A model generated the notes under the pieces. The model ran no database searches. It was given only the letters and a program-made list of their open reading frames with translations, and was not told where the DNA came from. Made by a program: the position numbers and the translations under genes. Source: PWND01 sp964601515 (GTDB lineage: Bacteria > Bacteroidota > Bacteroidia > Bacteroidales > UBA7960). Taken from it: a stretch of 21,760 bases of DNA. Below, in pieces: positions 7,726 through 16,160 of the stretch. The stretch covers positions 1 through 21,760 of the forward strand of contig CAZRNU010000046.1 in the NCBI GenBank assembly GCA_964601515.1. The letters run 5' to 3'. Each line of letters starts with the position of its first letter. The first letter of the stretch is position 1.

Positions 7726-8415
7726 CTACCTTACTGGTACTTTAACGGTCACAAATTTTCCATTCGTGGGTAAAATCCAATCAGAAATCCAGGCCTCACA
7801 GTTATTGGATAGAATACACTCCGGGTCAAAAACATTAAATCCAACATTCAGATTTCGCCAATAATCCATGCCAAATTGAAGCGCAGTTTTACCGGTAATC
7901 CTAACCCTGGCTTCTATAATATAACTTGCATTTGGCTTGCAAGCAAGTCTTGGTGTCCACCAATGCACAATATTGTCAGGTGTAAGTGCTACATTCAAAG
8001 TCATCATTCCATCCATTGCTGTCATATTTGTTGCAATGCTGTGATAATCATTACATGCAGGATCAAACCACTTAGGATACCGGCAATAAAGTCCTGCCTC
8101 ATTTAAGCTAAATGTTTTCAAATATGTATAGTTGTAATCTTCTATAAATATTTGGGTTTCAGATCCATTTATTACTTCAAGTATCTTCCAGTAATCAACT
8201 TCTATCAGTGCTGAATCTGCAATATTCTGACCTGGTTTAACAGTTGCTGCCTGTGCCCATGGGGCAATAGCAGCAAATCCTGTAAGAGGTTTATCACGGC
8301 GAATAGTTTGTTCGGCCCATATTGCACCTTCCGGTATTTGGTTTTCACCTTCTCCTACTGGCTTTGAGCAGGATATAAGTAATATTGTAATCACAAAAAC
8401 AAGTAACTTTCTCAT
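7726..8415 (-). CDS. Lipoprotein of unknown function
   Basis: The 229-residue product has a lipoprotein signal: MRK, a hydrophobic core at 4-14 and the lipobox LLISC with Cys16 as the lipidated residue. The next residues are SKPVGEGEN, acidic enough for possible export to the outer membrane as in Bacteroidota. The mature part is beta-rich with many Trp and two Cys pairs (CRYPKWFDPAC, and CILSNNC). It may fold as a jelly-roll or carbohydrate-binding-like domain, but I recognise no family. It is isolated by intergenic gaps on both sides (124 bases downstream, 195 upstream). A weak promoter-like TACTTTTA lies at 8454-8461 with TTG 17 bases upstream. It looks unrelated to the defence genes around it. 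Confidence 0.65.
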   Translation of the reverse strand: MRKLLVFVITILLISCSKPVGEGENQIPEGAIWAEQTIRRDKPLTGFAAIAPWAQAATVKPGQNIADSALIEVDYWKILEVINGSETQIFIEDYNYTYLKTFSLNEAGLYCRYPKWFDPACNDYHSIATNMTAMDGMMTLNVALTPDNIVHWWTPRLACKPNASYIIEARVRITGKTALQFGMDYWRNLNVGFNVFDPECILSNNCEAWISDWILPTNGKFVTVKVPVR

Positions 8416-8610
8416 ATGAAAATAATTTTAAACATTTACACATCAGTATGAGGTAAAAGTACGAATAATTTGTGTAGACAATCGAACTGAACAGAAATTT
8501 TTATCAATGTTCCGCAACCCGGAAGACTTCGAGAATTAAAATCACAGAATGAGCGTTTTGACCTATTTATAAATCAAAATAAGACAAAAAACTCGCTCTT
8601 AAATAAGCCG

Positions 8611-9570
8611 TCACCGCATTCTTACAATTTCATTAAAACCAGTCACAAAGTATAAAGGCACTGAAAGGTCGTTGCTACCAAATTCCCCTTTAACGGTAAA
8701 TAATTCTGGCAATTTGAATCCAGGAAAAACTTTCATTTCTTTTATTTGCGAGGCAAAATGCTCCTGGGCTTTATGATAATTACCGTATTTTTCACACTTA
8801 TAGTGGCGATATCCGGCTGGCATCCTTTTTAAATCATATTCATATATCTCTCTGATACGTACGATATTCATTTTGGAGCGATTTGACACCAGAATGCTAT
8901 CCAGAACTGTTGCTGAAGCTAAAGCTACCTGAAGCCAGTCTTCGCTATTTCTAACTTCTTCATTAATTCTGCCTAACATTTTATAATGTGACTGATGTGT
9001 GATTAATTCTAATTTAGTCGCATATCGTTCTGTTTGATAATGAAATAGCAGTGAGCGATAAACAGCAAAAAAATACATAATTAAGATCTCCTTCTTTTCA
9101 TAACCTGATGGCCCAAAGTGATCGTACAACCTTAACGCATGCTGGTAAATGATCTCTGGAAATAAAAATATTCCCCAATGGCAGTTGTGGTAATTATGAA
9201 AAGGCAGATACATGCCAAATGCATCAGTACCCAGATTTGCAACCATTTCTTCAGCAACTGGGTCAGCCCATCTTTCTCCGCCAATTAGTTTTAGCTCATT
9301 GTAGAGTTCAAAAAAATCGTAATTTTTCACATCAAGTAGAAATTTAGAATCAAGAGGTCGAATGTTCAAGGACTTATAGCTATATAATGGCAGTAACGTT
9401 TCTTTTTCGCCTACCAAAATTTTAAGAAAGTTTTCAGGCAAAAGCTTATCTATCGTGTTGCACTTGTCCTCCAATGCATATGGATTGAACTTTTTCAGGA
9501 AATTAAATTCATCTGAGAATGTCTCTTCAGTTGCGTAAAGACTGCGATTTTTTGTCAGGTTGTTCTTCAT
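8611..9570 (-). CDS. Hypothetical protein with FHxxxExxATxLE motif
   Basis: The 319-residue protein appears soluble and has no signal peptide. Two regions look conserved. MYLPFHNYHNCHWGIFLFPE at about 120-139 is an aromatic, His-rich stretch. FHYQTERYATKLELIT at about 176-191 gives the pattern FHxxxExxATxLE. In other accessory-region proteins of this general appearance that I recall, the second motif is preceded by HE, making an HExFHxxVExxATRLE metallopeptidase-like site; here the corresponding residues are Arg-Ser (YRSLLFHY), so the metal site may be lost or organised differently. This comparison is from memory and uncertain. The ATG at 9570 opens the frame. It is a single gene between spacers of 195 and 215 bases. 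Function unknown; defence or toxin roles are possible from context only. Confidence 0.55.
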   Translation of the reverse strand: MKNNLTKNRSLYATEETFSDEFNFLKKFNPYALEDKCNTIDKLLPENFLKILVGEKETLLPLYSYKSLNIRPLDSKFLLDVKNYDFFELYNELKLIGGERWADPVAEEMVANLGTDAFGMYLPFHNYHNCHWGIFLFPEIIYQHALRLYDHFGPSGYEKKEILIMYFFAVYRSLLFHYQTERYATKLELITHQSHYKMLGRINEEVRNSEDWLQVALASATVLDSILVSNRSKMNIVRIREIYEYDLKRMPAGYRHYKCEKYGNYHKAQEHFASQIKEMKVFPGFKLPELFTVKGEFGSNDLSVPLYFVTGFNEIVRMR

Positions 9571-9785
9571 GAAAATGATTTTAAAATTGGTTTACGAATG
9601 GCGGCATATTGCCAGCAGAACACGCTTATTGCAAATTGCCATAATTGGTTTTATATTTACGCCCATAACATCGCCAGAGATCGCATCCCCGGCCCGACGC
9701 TCCGCAAGTGGCGTTTCTCACTTTTGTCCTTTTCATCGTGCATTCCATTAGTATTTCATAAATGATTTTTCACAGGTAAAACCAT

Positions 9786-10271
9786 TCACTTCTTAAACCC
9801 AACAAACACCTGCCTTGCATACCCCTCATACTCAGCAATTGACTCCTTGCTCAGATGAAATGACCGCACCTTGCCCAGCGAATAGTGGGTATCGGCACCA
9901 ATTCGAAAGCCTGCATTCAGCCGTTTGTAGTGCATGCACTGAATCCTATCGGGAGAAACAATCACAAACCAGGCGTTTTTGTAAGGATAGTCCTTGTATT
10001 TATCTTCAAAACCAAAGCAGCCGTTTGATCTGTATTTCACTTCCATATAAAACAAATCACCGGTAAGTGAGCTTTGCACCACAAAATCGGGCATAAAGCG
10101 CAGCGCCTTGCTGGTGGTGTGAAAGTTGTTGCGCAGCTCCTTGCTCAAAAAAGGATGTGTTCTCTCCAGGCCATAATTAAAAACATTGTAGCCATTGTTT
10201 GCAAACAAATCCTGCACCAGGTGTTCTGCCAAACGGCCTTTCAGGGAGTTGAGGGGAAATTCGGAGGACAT
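9786..10271 (-). CDS. Small predicted PD-(D/E)XK nuclease
   Basis: The 161-residue product has the order of a minimal restriction-endonuclease fold. A helix carries Glu16 (GRLAEHLVQDLFANNGY). Asp62 lies in MPDFVV, and Glu77 and Lys79 lie in FYMEVKYRSNG, giving E...D...ExK with the acidic and lysine residues that bind the metal ion. A Phe/Tyr-rich region after 80 (FGFEDKYKDYPYKNAWFVIV) completes the sheet. It is about the size of Holliday-junction or Vsr-like single-domain nucleases, but I cannot assign it to a named family. It lies 51 bases after the ATPase partner gene, with its own possible promoter in that gap, so it may be part of that unit or a separate gene. Confidence 0.65.
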   Translation of the reverse strand: MSSEFPLNSLKGRLAEHLVQDLFANNGYNVFNYGLERTHPFLSKELRNNFHTTSKALRFMPDFVVQSSLTGDLFYMEVKYRSNGCFGFEDKYKDYPYKNAWFVIVSPDRIQCMHYKRLNAGFRIGADTHYSLGKVRSFHLSKESIAEYEGYARQVFVGFKK

Positions 10272-10286
10272 AAGTTATTATTTTAT

Positions 10287-10317
10287 CAACTTTACTGTGC
10301 TTTAATTGGTTGCAAAA
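10287..10317 (-). promoter_or_regulatory. Candidate promoter for the small nuclease gene
   Basis: On the - strand TTTTG (10313-10317) is followed after 18 bases by TAAAGTTG (10287-10294), one mismatch from the Bacteroidota -7 consensus TAnnTTTG. It would give a leader of about 10 bases before the ATG at 10271. Confidence 0.35.
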
Positions 10318-10322
10318 TGACT

Positions 10323-11270
10323 TTATTCTTTTGAGTTTCTGCTATCTGCAAAGAAAAACAGCCTGCTTTTTAAAAAATCAAGCCTTTCATTTTTTGAAAT
10401 CAGAGCATCAAGCGACTGCTTTACCCGATATAGTATATCATTCGCGTTCTCAAAATTACTTGGGCTTACGTAGGTTAAGACTCTTACAGTGCTGGTCTTT
10501 TTTCCGCTTTGCGTTTCTTCAGTGTCAAAGAAAGATGAGAAGGAATTCCCTGAATTAATGTAATTGTAGTTCATGATAAGGTAACGATCATGCTCCCTGT
10601 AATTCTTATCAAAATAAATTAATCCAAACTTAACTTTATGCCCAAGTATTTCTCTGCAGGTTTTCCGAACTTCCTCAATATTACTATCAACTGAAGGATA
10701 ATTGGTAAAAATGAAGAAAGTTTCTATACAGTGTTTATCCCTGAATGCCCGGATAAGACTGTAGAGATTCTTTTCCAGATTCACAGCATTAGCATTTTCA
10801 ATTATAAAAGGATCAACAAGTACGATATCGCTAATAAATATTTCGGGTACAATGTCAGACCACATAGAAAAACTACTCCTTGCTTTCGGGTCGTTTACTC
10901 TGAAAGTTGATTCTTTAATCAGAGCCTTAAATTTTTCCTCCTAATCCGACAATGAAGCAGTAAAAAAGTTAGTCTTCGTAATATCAGCAAAATGAGAGCC
11001 TGCTGCAAAAAACAACTGAAAAGGATTTAAAGAGTTCACAACAGCATGTGAACAACTTACCACAGATTCGCTATTTATTGAGGAGTCTCCCCTCCCTGCC
11101 AAAAATTGTGAGAGCATTCTATATTCATCCTCTGTGGGTTTACCATAAACAACCAGGTCGGAATTCTTATTGAGCAGATCAATAAATTCCCGGGGCCTGG
11201 TAATAGTGTCTTCCTCAAACTTCCTCTTTGCGTCCGACAGCACTTCTATGTCAACGTGGGTGGTTAGCAT
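10323..11270 (-). pseudogene. ATPase partner gene interrupted by an in-frame TAG
   Basis: From ATG 11270 the frame runs 109 codons to TAG at 10941-10943, then continues in the same frame for 205 more codons to TAA at 10323-10325. The full reading is 315 codons with one internal amber. The stretch after the TAG (EEKFKALIKESTFRVNDPKA) reads as normal protein, and the nearest ATG is 25 codons further (10865). The C-terminal part has NYREHDRYLIMNYNYINSG at about 226-244, an HDR motif like that of MIT_C/phospholipase-D-related folds; this is a loose resemblance. The start overlaps the ATPase stop (TGATG), so the two are translationally coupled. GGAGGA directly follows the TAG and could aid reinitiation, but no standard start codon lies in range. 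It may be a nonsense mutation, programmed readthrough, a split gene or a sequence error. Confidence 0.6.
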
Positions 11271-12958
11271 CAGTTCAGGTTTTGAGCATTTAATATTGCA
11301 GCAGTAAGATTTGCTGTTTCATCATAAAAGCCGGCACCAAAGCTTTCTCTGAGAATACCGTCTTTGCGTACATTTATTTTGTAGTACTTATCGCTGTTAT
11401 ATCCCTGATTGAAATAAAGTAGATTAACTTGATCTGGTTCAATCTTATTTTTTGCAACCAAATACTGCAATCTTTGAATCAGGTAGGTACTGTGCGTCTC
11501 AATAATCAACTGAATACCAAATTCTTTAATACAATAAAGAAATAAATCCGCTAATTTTGACTGCCAGTTCGGATGAAGAAATGCTTCGGGTTCTTCAATA
11601 AGTACCGTTTTTTTCACAACCTGTTCCTGAACCCTTCCCTGGATTTCAGGCAGATCAATATTTTGCGACCTTTCTTTTTTCAGATTTATTGCTATTGAGT
11701 TAATTTTTAATACCAATAATATTATAGTTGCTGCTCCTTTACCCAAATCTGCAATATTAATCCTTGTATTCGATTTCAAATTATTATAATCAATGGCAAA
11801 GGGAGGTGGTATCTCAATACCGTCTATAACTATCTTATTTTGTTCGCTAGCGGCCTCACCAACTCCAGTTATCAGATTCAATTCAAAAGAAGTATTAAGG
11901 TGATTAGTAATTTCAGTTACCCCGTCTATTCCAAAGATTTTAAGTGCCTCATAAATGAATGCAGCACTTTCCTGCTGGGCTCTGTAGATAACTTGAAGGT
12001 ATTCTGATCTCACGTTTGCAGGAATTAATCTTGAATGTAGAATTTCAGGCGTGATATGGATGATGTTGTAATTCCGAAGCAAATTGAGGCTTTGTGAAAC
12101 TGATGTCAGCAAAGGACGAAAAAACTTCAGGATAAAATCATAATATGCCGTTTCTTCAAGGAGCCTGTGGTAAGAACTGGCGACATTCTCATCCTGATCA
12201 ATAAAAATGGATTTCCTGGTTTGATAATCTCCAATATTAAGATAAAGGTCGTATACAAGCTCCCTTTCAAAGTCAATAAGATTGAATTTTGAAAGATCAT
12301 AATCTGCATGAAAATACTCATTCTCTCCAAAACATTCGCCACACCAGAACCCGTCACTGCTGGAAATGCTATTCAACTGGTTCAAAAGTGCAGCATACTT
12401 CCCGACAGAACCGGTAATCTGAGGGAGATATTTTTCCAATAATTGAAGATTTAACCTGAAATTAACCAGCCCGGGATCTGAATCTTCAGATGGTGAATTA
12501 ATAAAATTCACTTCTTCTGCATCAGATATTGCTTCATTTGAGATCATCTGAAAAAAAAGCTCACCAGAAGAATCATAAATACTAAGTTCAGAAAAGATTG
12601 CGTATTCATGGAATTTGTCATCATCATTATCATAACCTTCTCCAAAAGTATACAATAGCTCAAAATTCTCTTCAATACCCTTTATCTGCAGCGGCAATCC
12701 GATTCGGAATGTCCTTTTTCCACCATCCCTGTTGAGGTTATCTTTGAACCTGCCAAGATTTAATTCCTCCGAAACCAGATTTAGCGAGGGAAAATCAGAT
12801 GTCCTGATACCTTCAGAGAATAACTTGATTGCTTTAATCACAGTGCTTTTCCCGGAATTGTTGGCGCCAGTAAAAATATTAAGATCATTGAAGGAGAAAT
12901 TGACTTTATTCGAAAAAATTCTAAAATTTTCAAGGGATATATCGCGTAATCTGTTCAT
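11270..12958 (-). CDS. AAA15/OLD-like ABC-type ATPase
   Basis: The 562-residue product starts with the standard fold of AAA15/OLD-like ATPases: LRDISLENFRIFSNKVNFSF, then Walker A GANNSGKST at 31-39. The C-terminal part carries Walker B VLIEEPEAFLHP (about 452-463) and the switch motif IIETHSTYLIQRL with His489. ADLGKG before Walker B stands in the signature position. A long insertion (about 90-400) is helical and includes a single CGEC motif near 200. There is no C-terminal Toprim domain, unlike OLD nucleases; this is the DUF3696/AriA-like layout in which a separate partner acts as effector. That partner follows immediately, sharing one base (TGATG). A good promoter lies at 12992-13024. The role is probably sensing phage or DNA damage and activating the partner; this is inference from architecture. 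Confidence 0.75.
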   Translation of the reverse strand: MNRLRDISLENFRIFSNKVNFSFNDLNIFTGANNSGKSTVIKAIKLFSEGIRTSDFPSLNLVSEELNLGRFKDNLNRDGGKRTFRIGLPLQIKGIEENFELLYTFGEGYDNDDDKFHEYAIFSELSIYDSSGELFFQMISNEAISDAEEVNFINSPSEDSDPGLVNFRLNLQLLEKYLPQITGSVGKYAALLNQLNSISSSDGFWCGECFGENEYFHADYDLSKFNLIDFERELVYDLYLNIGDYQTRKSIFIDQDENVASSYHRLLEETAYYDFILKFFRPLLTSVSQSLNLLRNYNIIHITPEILHSRLIPANVRSEYLQVIYRAQQESAAFIYEALKIFGIDGVTEITNHLNTSFELNLITGVGEAASEQNKIVIDGIEIPPPFAIDYNNLKSNTRINIADLGKGAATIILLVLKINSIAINLKKERSQNIDLPEIQGRVQEQVVKKTVLIEEPEAFLHPNWQSKLADLFLYCIKEFGIQLIIETHSTYLIQRLQYLVAKNKIEPDQVNLLYFNQGYNSDKYYKINVRKDGILRESFGAGFYDETANLTAAILNAQNLN

Positions 12959-12991
12959 TTCAGGTGCATTTGAGTTTAATCATACTTCTAA

Positions 12992-13024
12992 CAAAGATAC
13001 AATTTTTGTTTTTATTTTAAGCAA
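12992..13024 (-). promoter_or_regulatory. Promoter of the ATPase operon
   Basis: On the - strand a TTG (13022-13024) is followed after 22 bases by TATCTTTG (12992-12999), a full match to the Bacteroidota -7 element TAnnTTTG. The start codon at 12958 is 34 bases further, giving a leader of roughly 25 bases. Confidence 0.5.
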
Positions 13025-13078
13025 GTGATTGCCGGTTTAACTTTATACTTGCGATAACTTTAACCTGTAAAGCAAGTG
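13021..13078. repeat. Three GCAAGT motifs in alternating orientation
   Basis: GCAAGTG at 13021-13027, ACTTGC (its reverse complement) at 13047-13052 and GCAAGTG at 13072-13078 are spaced 26 and 25 bases apart. The first overlaps the presumed -33 element of the ATPase promoter. The spacing and position suit an operator bound by a dimeric regulator, but hexamers are short and chance is possible. Confidence 0.3.
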
Positions 13079-13298
13079 TACATTAACAAGGATCATGAAT
13101 AAGTATATGCCAAAAGAATATATTGATATCGTATAAGTTTGCCTAATCTTTTGAAAGCATGCTGGAATAGTGTGCTAAACAAACTTTTTCTAAATTATTC
13201 TGTAAAATAACATTAATCAACCCAACAATTTAGAGATCAACGGAATACGAAATCTTAAGAAAAAATTTAATACACAATCATTTAAACGGTACATCAAA

Positions 13299-14348
13299 CT
13301 AATTTTCATGAGGAGTTATCATGCCATGAAGCTGTGAAAACTTCTTAAATAACTCTTGAACTAAATCGTATGTTGCTTTACCGTGCTGGTTGCTATAAGC
13401 ATAGGTTTTGCCATTAACAACAAATAGTTCATCATTAGCATTAAACCATCTAGTGCTATCATATGCTTTTGTATTTTGGATTTTTTCAGCCTCAAATTCA
13501 CTTCTCGACATACATTCTTTGTCTACCCATATCCACTTTGAGGGATTTGTAACTTCCATTAACTCAGAAGGACTAATCCCCTTCAAAATACAATGCTTTA
13601 TTACAAAATGCATAGTCTGGCGTTTATTCATATTATACTCTTTCTCACCACCTACTTCAACATCAAATCGGGTATAATCCCTTGTGCCTTCTTTACGGGC
13701 TTGCCTTTGTTCTGCAACTTTTTCTCGCAATTTTACCTGATAATCCTTTGTTTCAGGCAAAGGAATTATTTGCTGAATATCAAAAAACAAGTCGCTACCA
13801 TTCTTTTGCGGTTTTATTCTTATACATTTAATATCAATATCCCTTTCAATCAACCAAAGTACAGTAGTGGTTATCTCTCTCGAAAAATCAGCTGAAACAA
13901 GAATTATCCGTACGTCGTTGGCAAACTTTTCTTCATTAGGTTCATCCCAACTCAGAAAATTTAAGATCTCTTGTTCCGGATCTGAAATACTCAGATTATG
14001 TATGTTAATGTATTGCTGAAATGCCTTCACTGCTTTATCAAATCTTAAATTGGATATCATGGCTGCATATCGTATTGACTGGAGCTCCATATGGCCACCA
14101 TCCTCTGTTGTTTTGAGTTCAATAACCACCAAATTTGCACCTTTATCAATACAAAGTATATCTATTCTACGTCTACTATCCTCCCAATCACCAAATTCAC
14201 TGCTGATTACTAATAAATCTCTTTCAATTATTTCAATTGAGTTTATAATAAATTTCTGTAAATCCCTGACCTCATCTATTTTTTCATTCGTAAAGGTTGT
14301 TTCTTTTAATTGCACAATTTTCTTATCAACAAGCTTAAAAATTGACAT
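13299..14348 (-). CDS. NucS-like/DUF91-type PD-(D/E)XK nuclease
   Basis: The 349-residue product has an N-terminal restriction-endonuclease-fold core: Glu42 in IIERDLLVISSEFGDW, Asp63 in SRRRIDILCID, Glu77 and Lys79 in LVVIELKTTEDGG, and Gln90 with Tyr94 in ELQSIRYAAM. The set RxD...ExK...QxxxY is that of the NucS/RecB-like nuclease group, so DNA cleavage is likely. Residues about 100-200 complete the domain (ANDVRIILVSADFSREITTTV). The C-terminal part (about 215-349) is a separate, unrecognised domain with Trp-Phe rich segments (KWIWVDKE, STRWFNANDELF). It may read the target. An upstream TAGTTTTG at 14390-14397 matches the -7 consensus, but no good -33 element precedes it. Proteins of this build are common single-gene members of defence islands; the real target is unknown. 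Confidence 0.7.
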   Translation of the reverse strand: MSIFKLVDKKIVQLKETTFTNEKIDEVRDLQKFIINSIEIIERDLLVISSEFGDWEDSRRRIDILCIDKGANLVVIELKTTEDGGHMELQSIRYAAMISNLRFDKAVKAFQQYINIHNLSISDPEQEILNFLSWDEPNEEKFANDVRIILVSADFSREITTTVLWLIERDIDIKCIRIKPQKNGSDLFFDIQQIIPLPETKDYQVKLREKVAEQRQARKEGTRDYTRFDVEVGGEKEYNMNKRQTMHFVIKHCILKGISPSELMEVTNPSKWIWVDKECMSRSEFEAEKIQNTKAYDSTRWFNANDELFVVNGKTYAYSNQHGKATYDLVQELFKKFSQLHGMITPHEN

Positions 14349-14608
14349 AAGTTCTTTTTTAAAAGGTTTTAGTAATTGATTAGATTAAGCAAAACTAAAA
14401 AAAATGCTTCAATTTTTAATCAGTACACAAATAAAAGTACATTTACTGTGTGTTCACTTGACAAATAAATAAGCATTGGCAGAATGAGTTACCCTTGACA
14501 TTTGGAAATCAATATTCGGAATGAAGAGATAACTTAAAATCAGATTATTCTAACATCATAGATGTTTTGTATAACATTTTCGGACATTAATTATTAAAAT
14601 GATTTTTT

Positions 14609-15280
14609 TTAAAAACATTTTTGGGCAAGATATTTCAAAACTTGCCGAATATGCCAAATCAAACGATCCCGAGAACCTATATCAAGTGCCCTCTGGCCGC
14701 TTAACATGCTTGTAAAAAAGACTGGTGTATCATTCAAAATATCATCACTGATTATTCTATCTGTTCCTATCACTTCATCAAAATAAAAATTATAGCCCAT
14801 CCAAACTGCATTACCATCTTTTTGATTCTTCCCTAATAATTCTCTGGAAACTGAGTTAGTAACTACAATAATTTTCGGCTTGGCCATTAATAAAATTTGT
14901 TTTGATATCATTACTTGAGCAAATATAAATTGTCTACCAACATTTGAATTGAATAACTTCATTATTTCTTTCTGGCTCGTACATCTTATTACTAATAGAT
15001 CCAGATGAGACCAAGGCATTGCCAATTCTTGTGATATCTTTTCAAAAGCATTCCAATATTTTTGATATTCATTTCCTACTTGCCTTAAGTTATAGAAATT
15101 GTCTTTGATTTCATCTGTATTGGAAGGATTGAGACCAATAAATAGTAATGAATCGGTCAAAATCTCATCAATACAATGGAAGCTCTCTTCTATCAAAGCC
15201 TTCAATGAGGAATCAGTATTTTGAAAAAGTTTTTCAAATTCAGTCCTAAAAGCCTGTTTTACACTAATTTTTGGGCTCAT
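14609..15280 (-). CDS. Uracil-DNA glycosylase-like family protein
   Basis: The 223-residue product (from ATG 15280) contains SLLFIGLNPSNTDE with GLNPS at about 49-53, the motif A pattern of mismatch- and thermostable-type UDG superfamily proteins. Near the C-terminus FFTSMLSGQRALDIGSRDRL occupies the place of motif B. The middle (about 110-160) shows the expected alternating beta and helix order, ending in PKIIVVTNSVSRELL. ATG 15280 is preferred over 15364 because the extra 28 residues have no domain character. Substrate and activity are uncertain because the catalytic residues differ between UDG families. It is transcribed away from the dnd operon. It is not close in sequence to the other UDG-like gene at 5544-6128, so the two are not recent duplicates. 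Confidence 0.5.
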   Translation of the reverse strand: MSPKISVKQAFRTEFEKLFQNTDSSLKALIEESFHCIDEILTDSLLFIGLNPSNTDEIKDNFYNLRQVGNEYQKYWNAFEKISQELAMPWSHLDLLVIRCTSQKEIMKLFNSNVGRQFIFAQVMISKQILLMAKPKIIVVTNSVSRELLGKNQKDGNAVWMGYNFYFDEVIGTDRIISDDILNDTPVFFTSMLSGQRALDIGSRDRLIWHIRQVLKYLAQKCF

Positions 15281-15750
15281 CTGTGATAATTGAAAATTTC
15301 TGACTCTTAAAAAGGCGCTGCAACTAGTTTTTAAAGGATTAGATAAACAGCTTATAACAAACAAATTAAATGATAAAATTAATTGTTGTCAAGTAAAAAG
15401 TATTAGATTACTTTCCCCCACCCATCCATCGGCTGAGGGTGCTACCGCTGAGCTCTCCCCCCAAGGGCGGACAGGTTCCGGATTGAACTATATTTCGACA
15501 GGCTCAATATTGCACATCCTTTTTAAAGCTATCCACTTACCACCAGTTTTCGTTAAGTTTTAAAGAAAAGTTGAGCTATTTGGATAAAGATGTTTCTGAA
15601 TTTGTGAGTAATAATGTTATGCTGCTCTCCTCGGACAGTGCAACAAATGAGTGATTTCGACTTATTTTAGTGTCCACCTGTAAAAGTTTTCCCACACCGA
15701 GCAAAACCTTGGATTTTTACGAAATTATCAAATTACTGGGGTTCGGGCAT

Positions 15751-15847
15751 GGATATTTTAAATAAAATCTGAGGACAGGATTGGATATTTAATAAAATAT
15801 TATATTTGTTGCCATAATCGGATATAGTTGAGCAAGGTTGGATATTT
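15751..15847 (+). repeat. Four GGATAT direct repeats
   Basis: GGATATTTTAAATAAAAT (15751), GGATATTTAATAAAAT (15783), GGATATAGTTGAG (15820) and GGATATTTGGTGAGAT (15840) are direct repeats spaced 32, 37 and 20 bases. The first two share nearly 16 bases. They lie about 330-425 bases upstream of dndC and could be a regulator-binding array or a decayed tandem repeat. Confidence 0.4.
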
Positions 15848-16126
15848 GGTGAGATGGTTTTGAGCGGAATGGTTGGGATAATTCCTCATTTGATAAGAGC
15901 AGAGAAGAGACAACTACAAAGTGAATTAAACAGGCTTTGGAATGAAGAACGGAACTAACAGTCTAAATAGCAAGACACTAATTGATGAATCGAATGTGTT
16001 TAATATTTTTTTATCATGAGCATAAAAATTGCATATTTTGACAACCCCAAATTTTACCATTCCTTATTTCGGAACCAATGTCCAACAGGCCAAAGCCATA
16101 ACCTAAGCGTCATGAAGGATTTTAAT

Positions 16127-16160
16127 TTTGTGAAAGTATAGGAGAAAATAATTACTTTTG
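16127..16160 (+). promoter_or_regulatory. Promoter of the dnd operon
   Basis: TTTG (16127-16130) is followed after 22 bases by TACTTTTG (16153-16160), a full match to the Bacteroidota TAnnTTTG -7 element. The ATG of dndC begins 17 bases downstream, giving a leader of only about ten bases. Confidence 0.55.

Larger units (their letters stand above)
12959..13298. other. Intergenic region with promoter and GCAAGT repeats
   Basis: These 340 bases lie upstream of the ATPase gene and downstream of the NucS-like gene, both on the - strand. They hold the ATPase promoter (12992-13024) and three copies of GCAAGT in alternating orientation. I see no gene and no clear terminator for the NucS-like gene. 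Confidence 0.5.

Noticed and set aside
16016..16141. 41-codon open frame just before dndC
   Set aside because: It overlaps the dndC promoter, has no recognisable family and no ribosome-binding site; mentioned only as part of the intergenic region.
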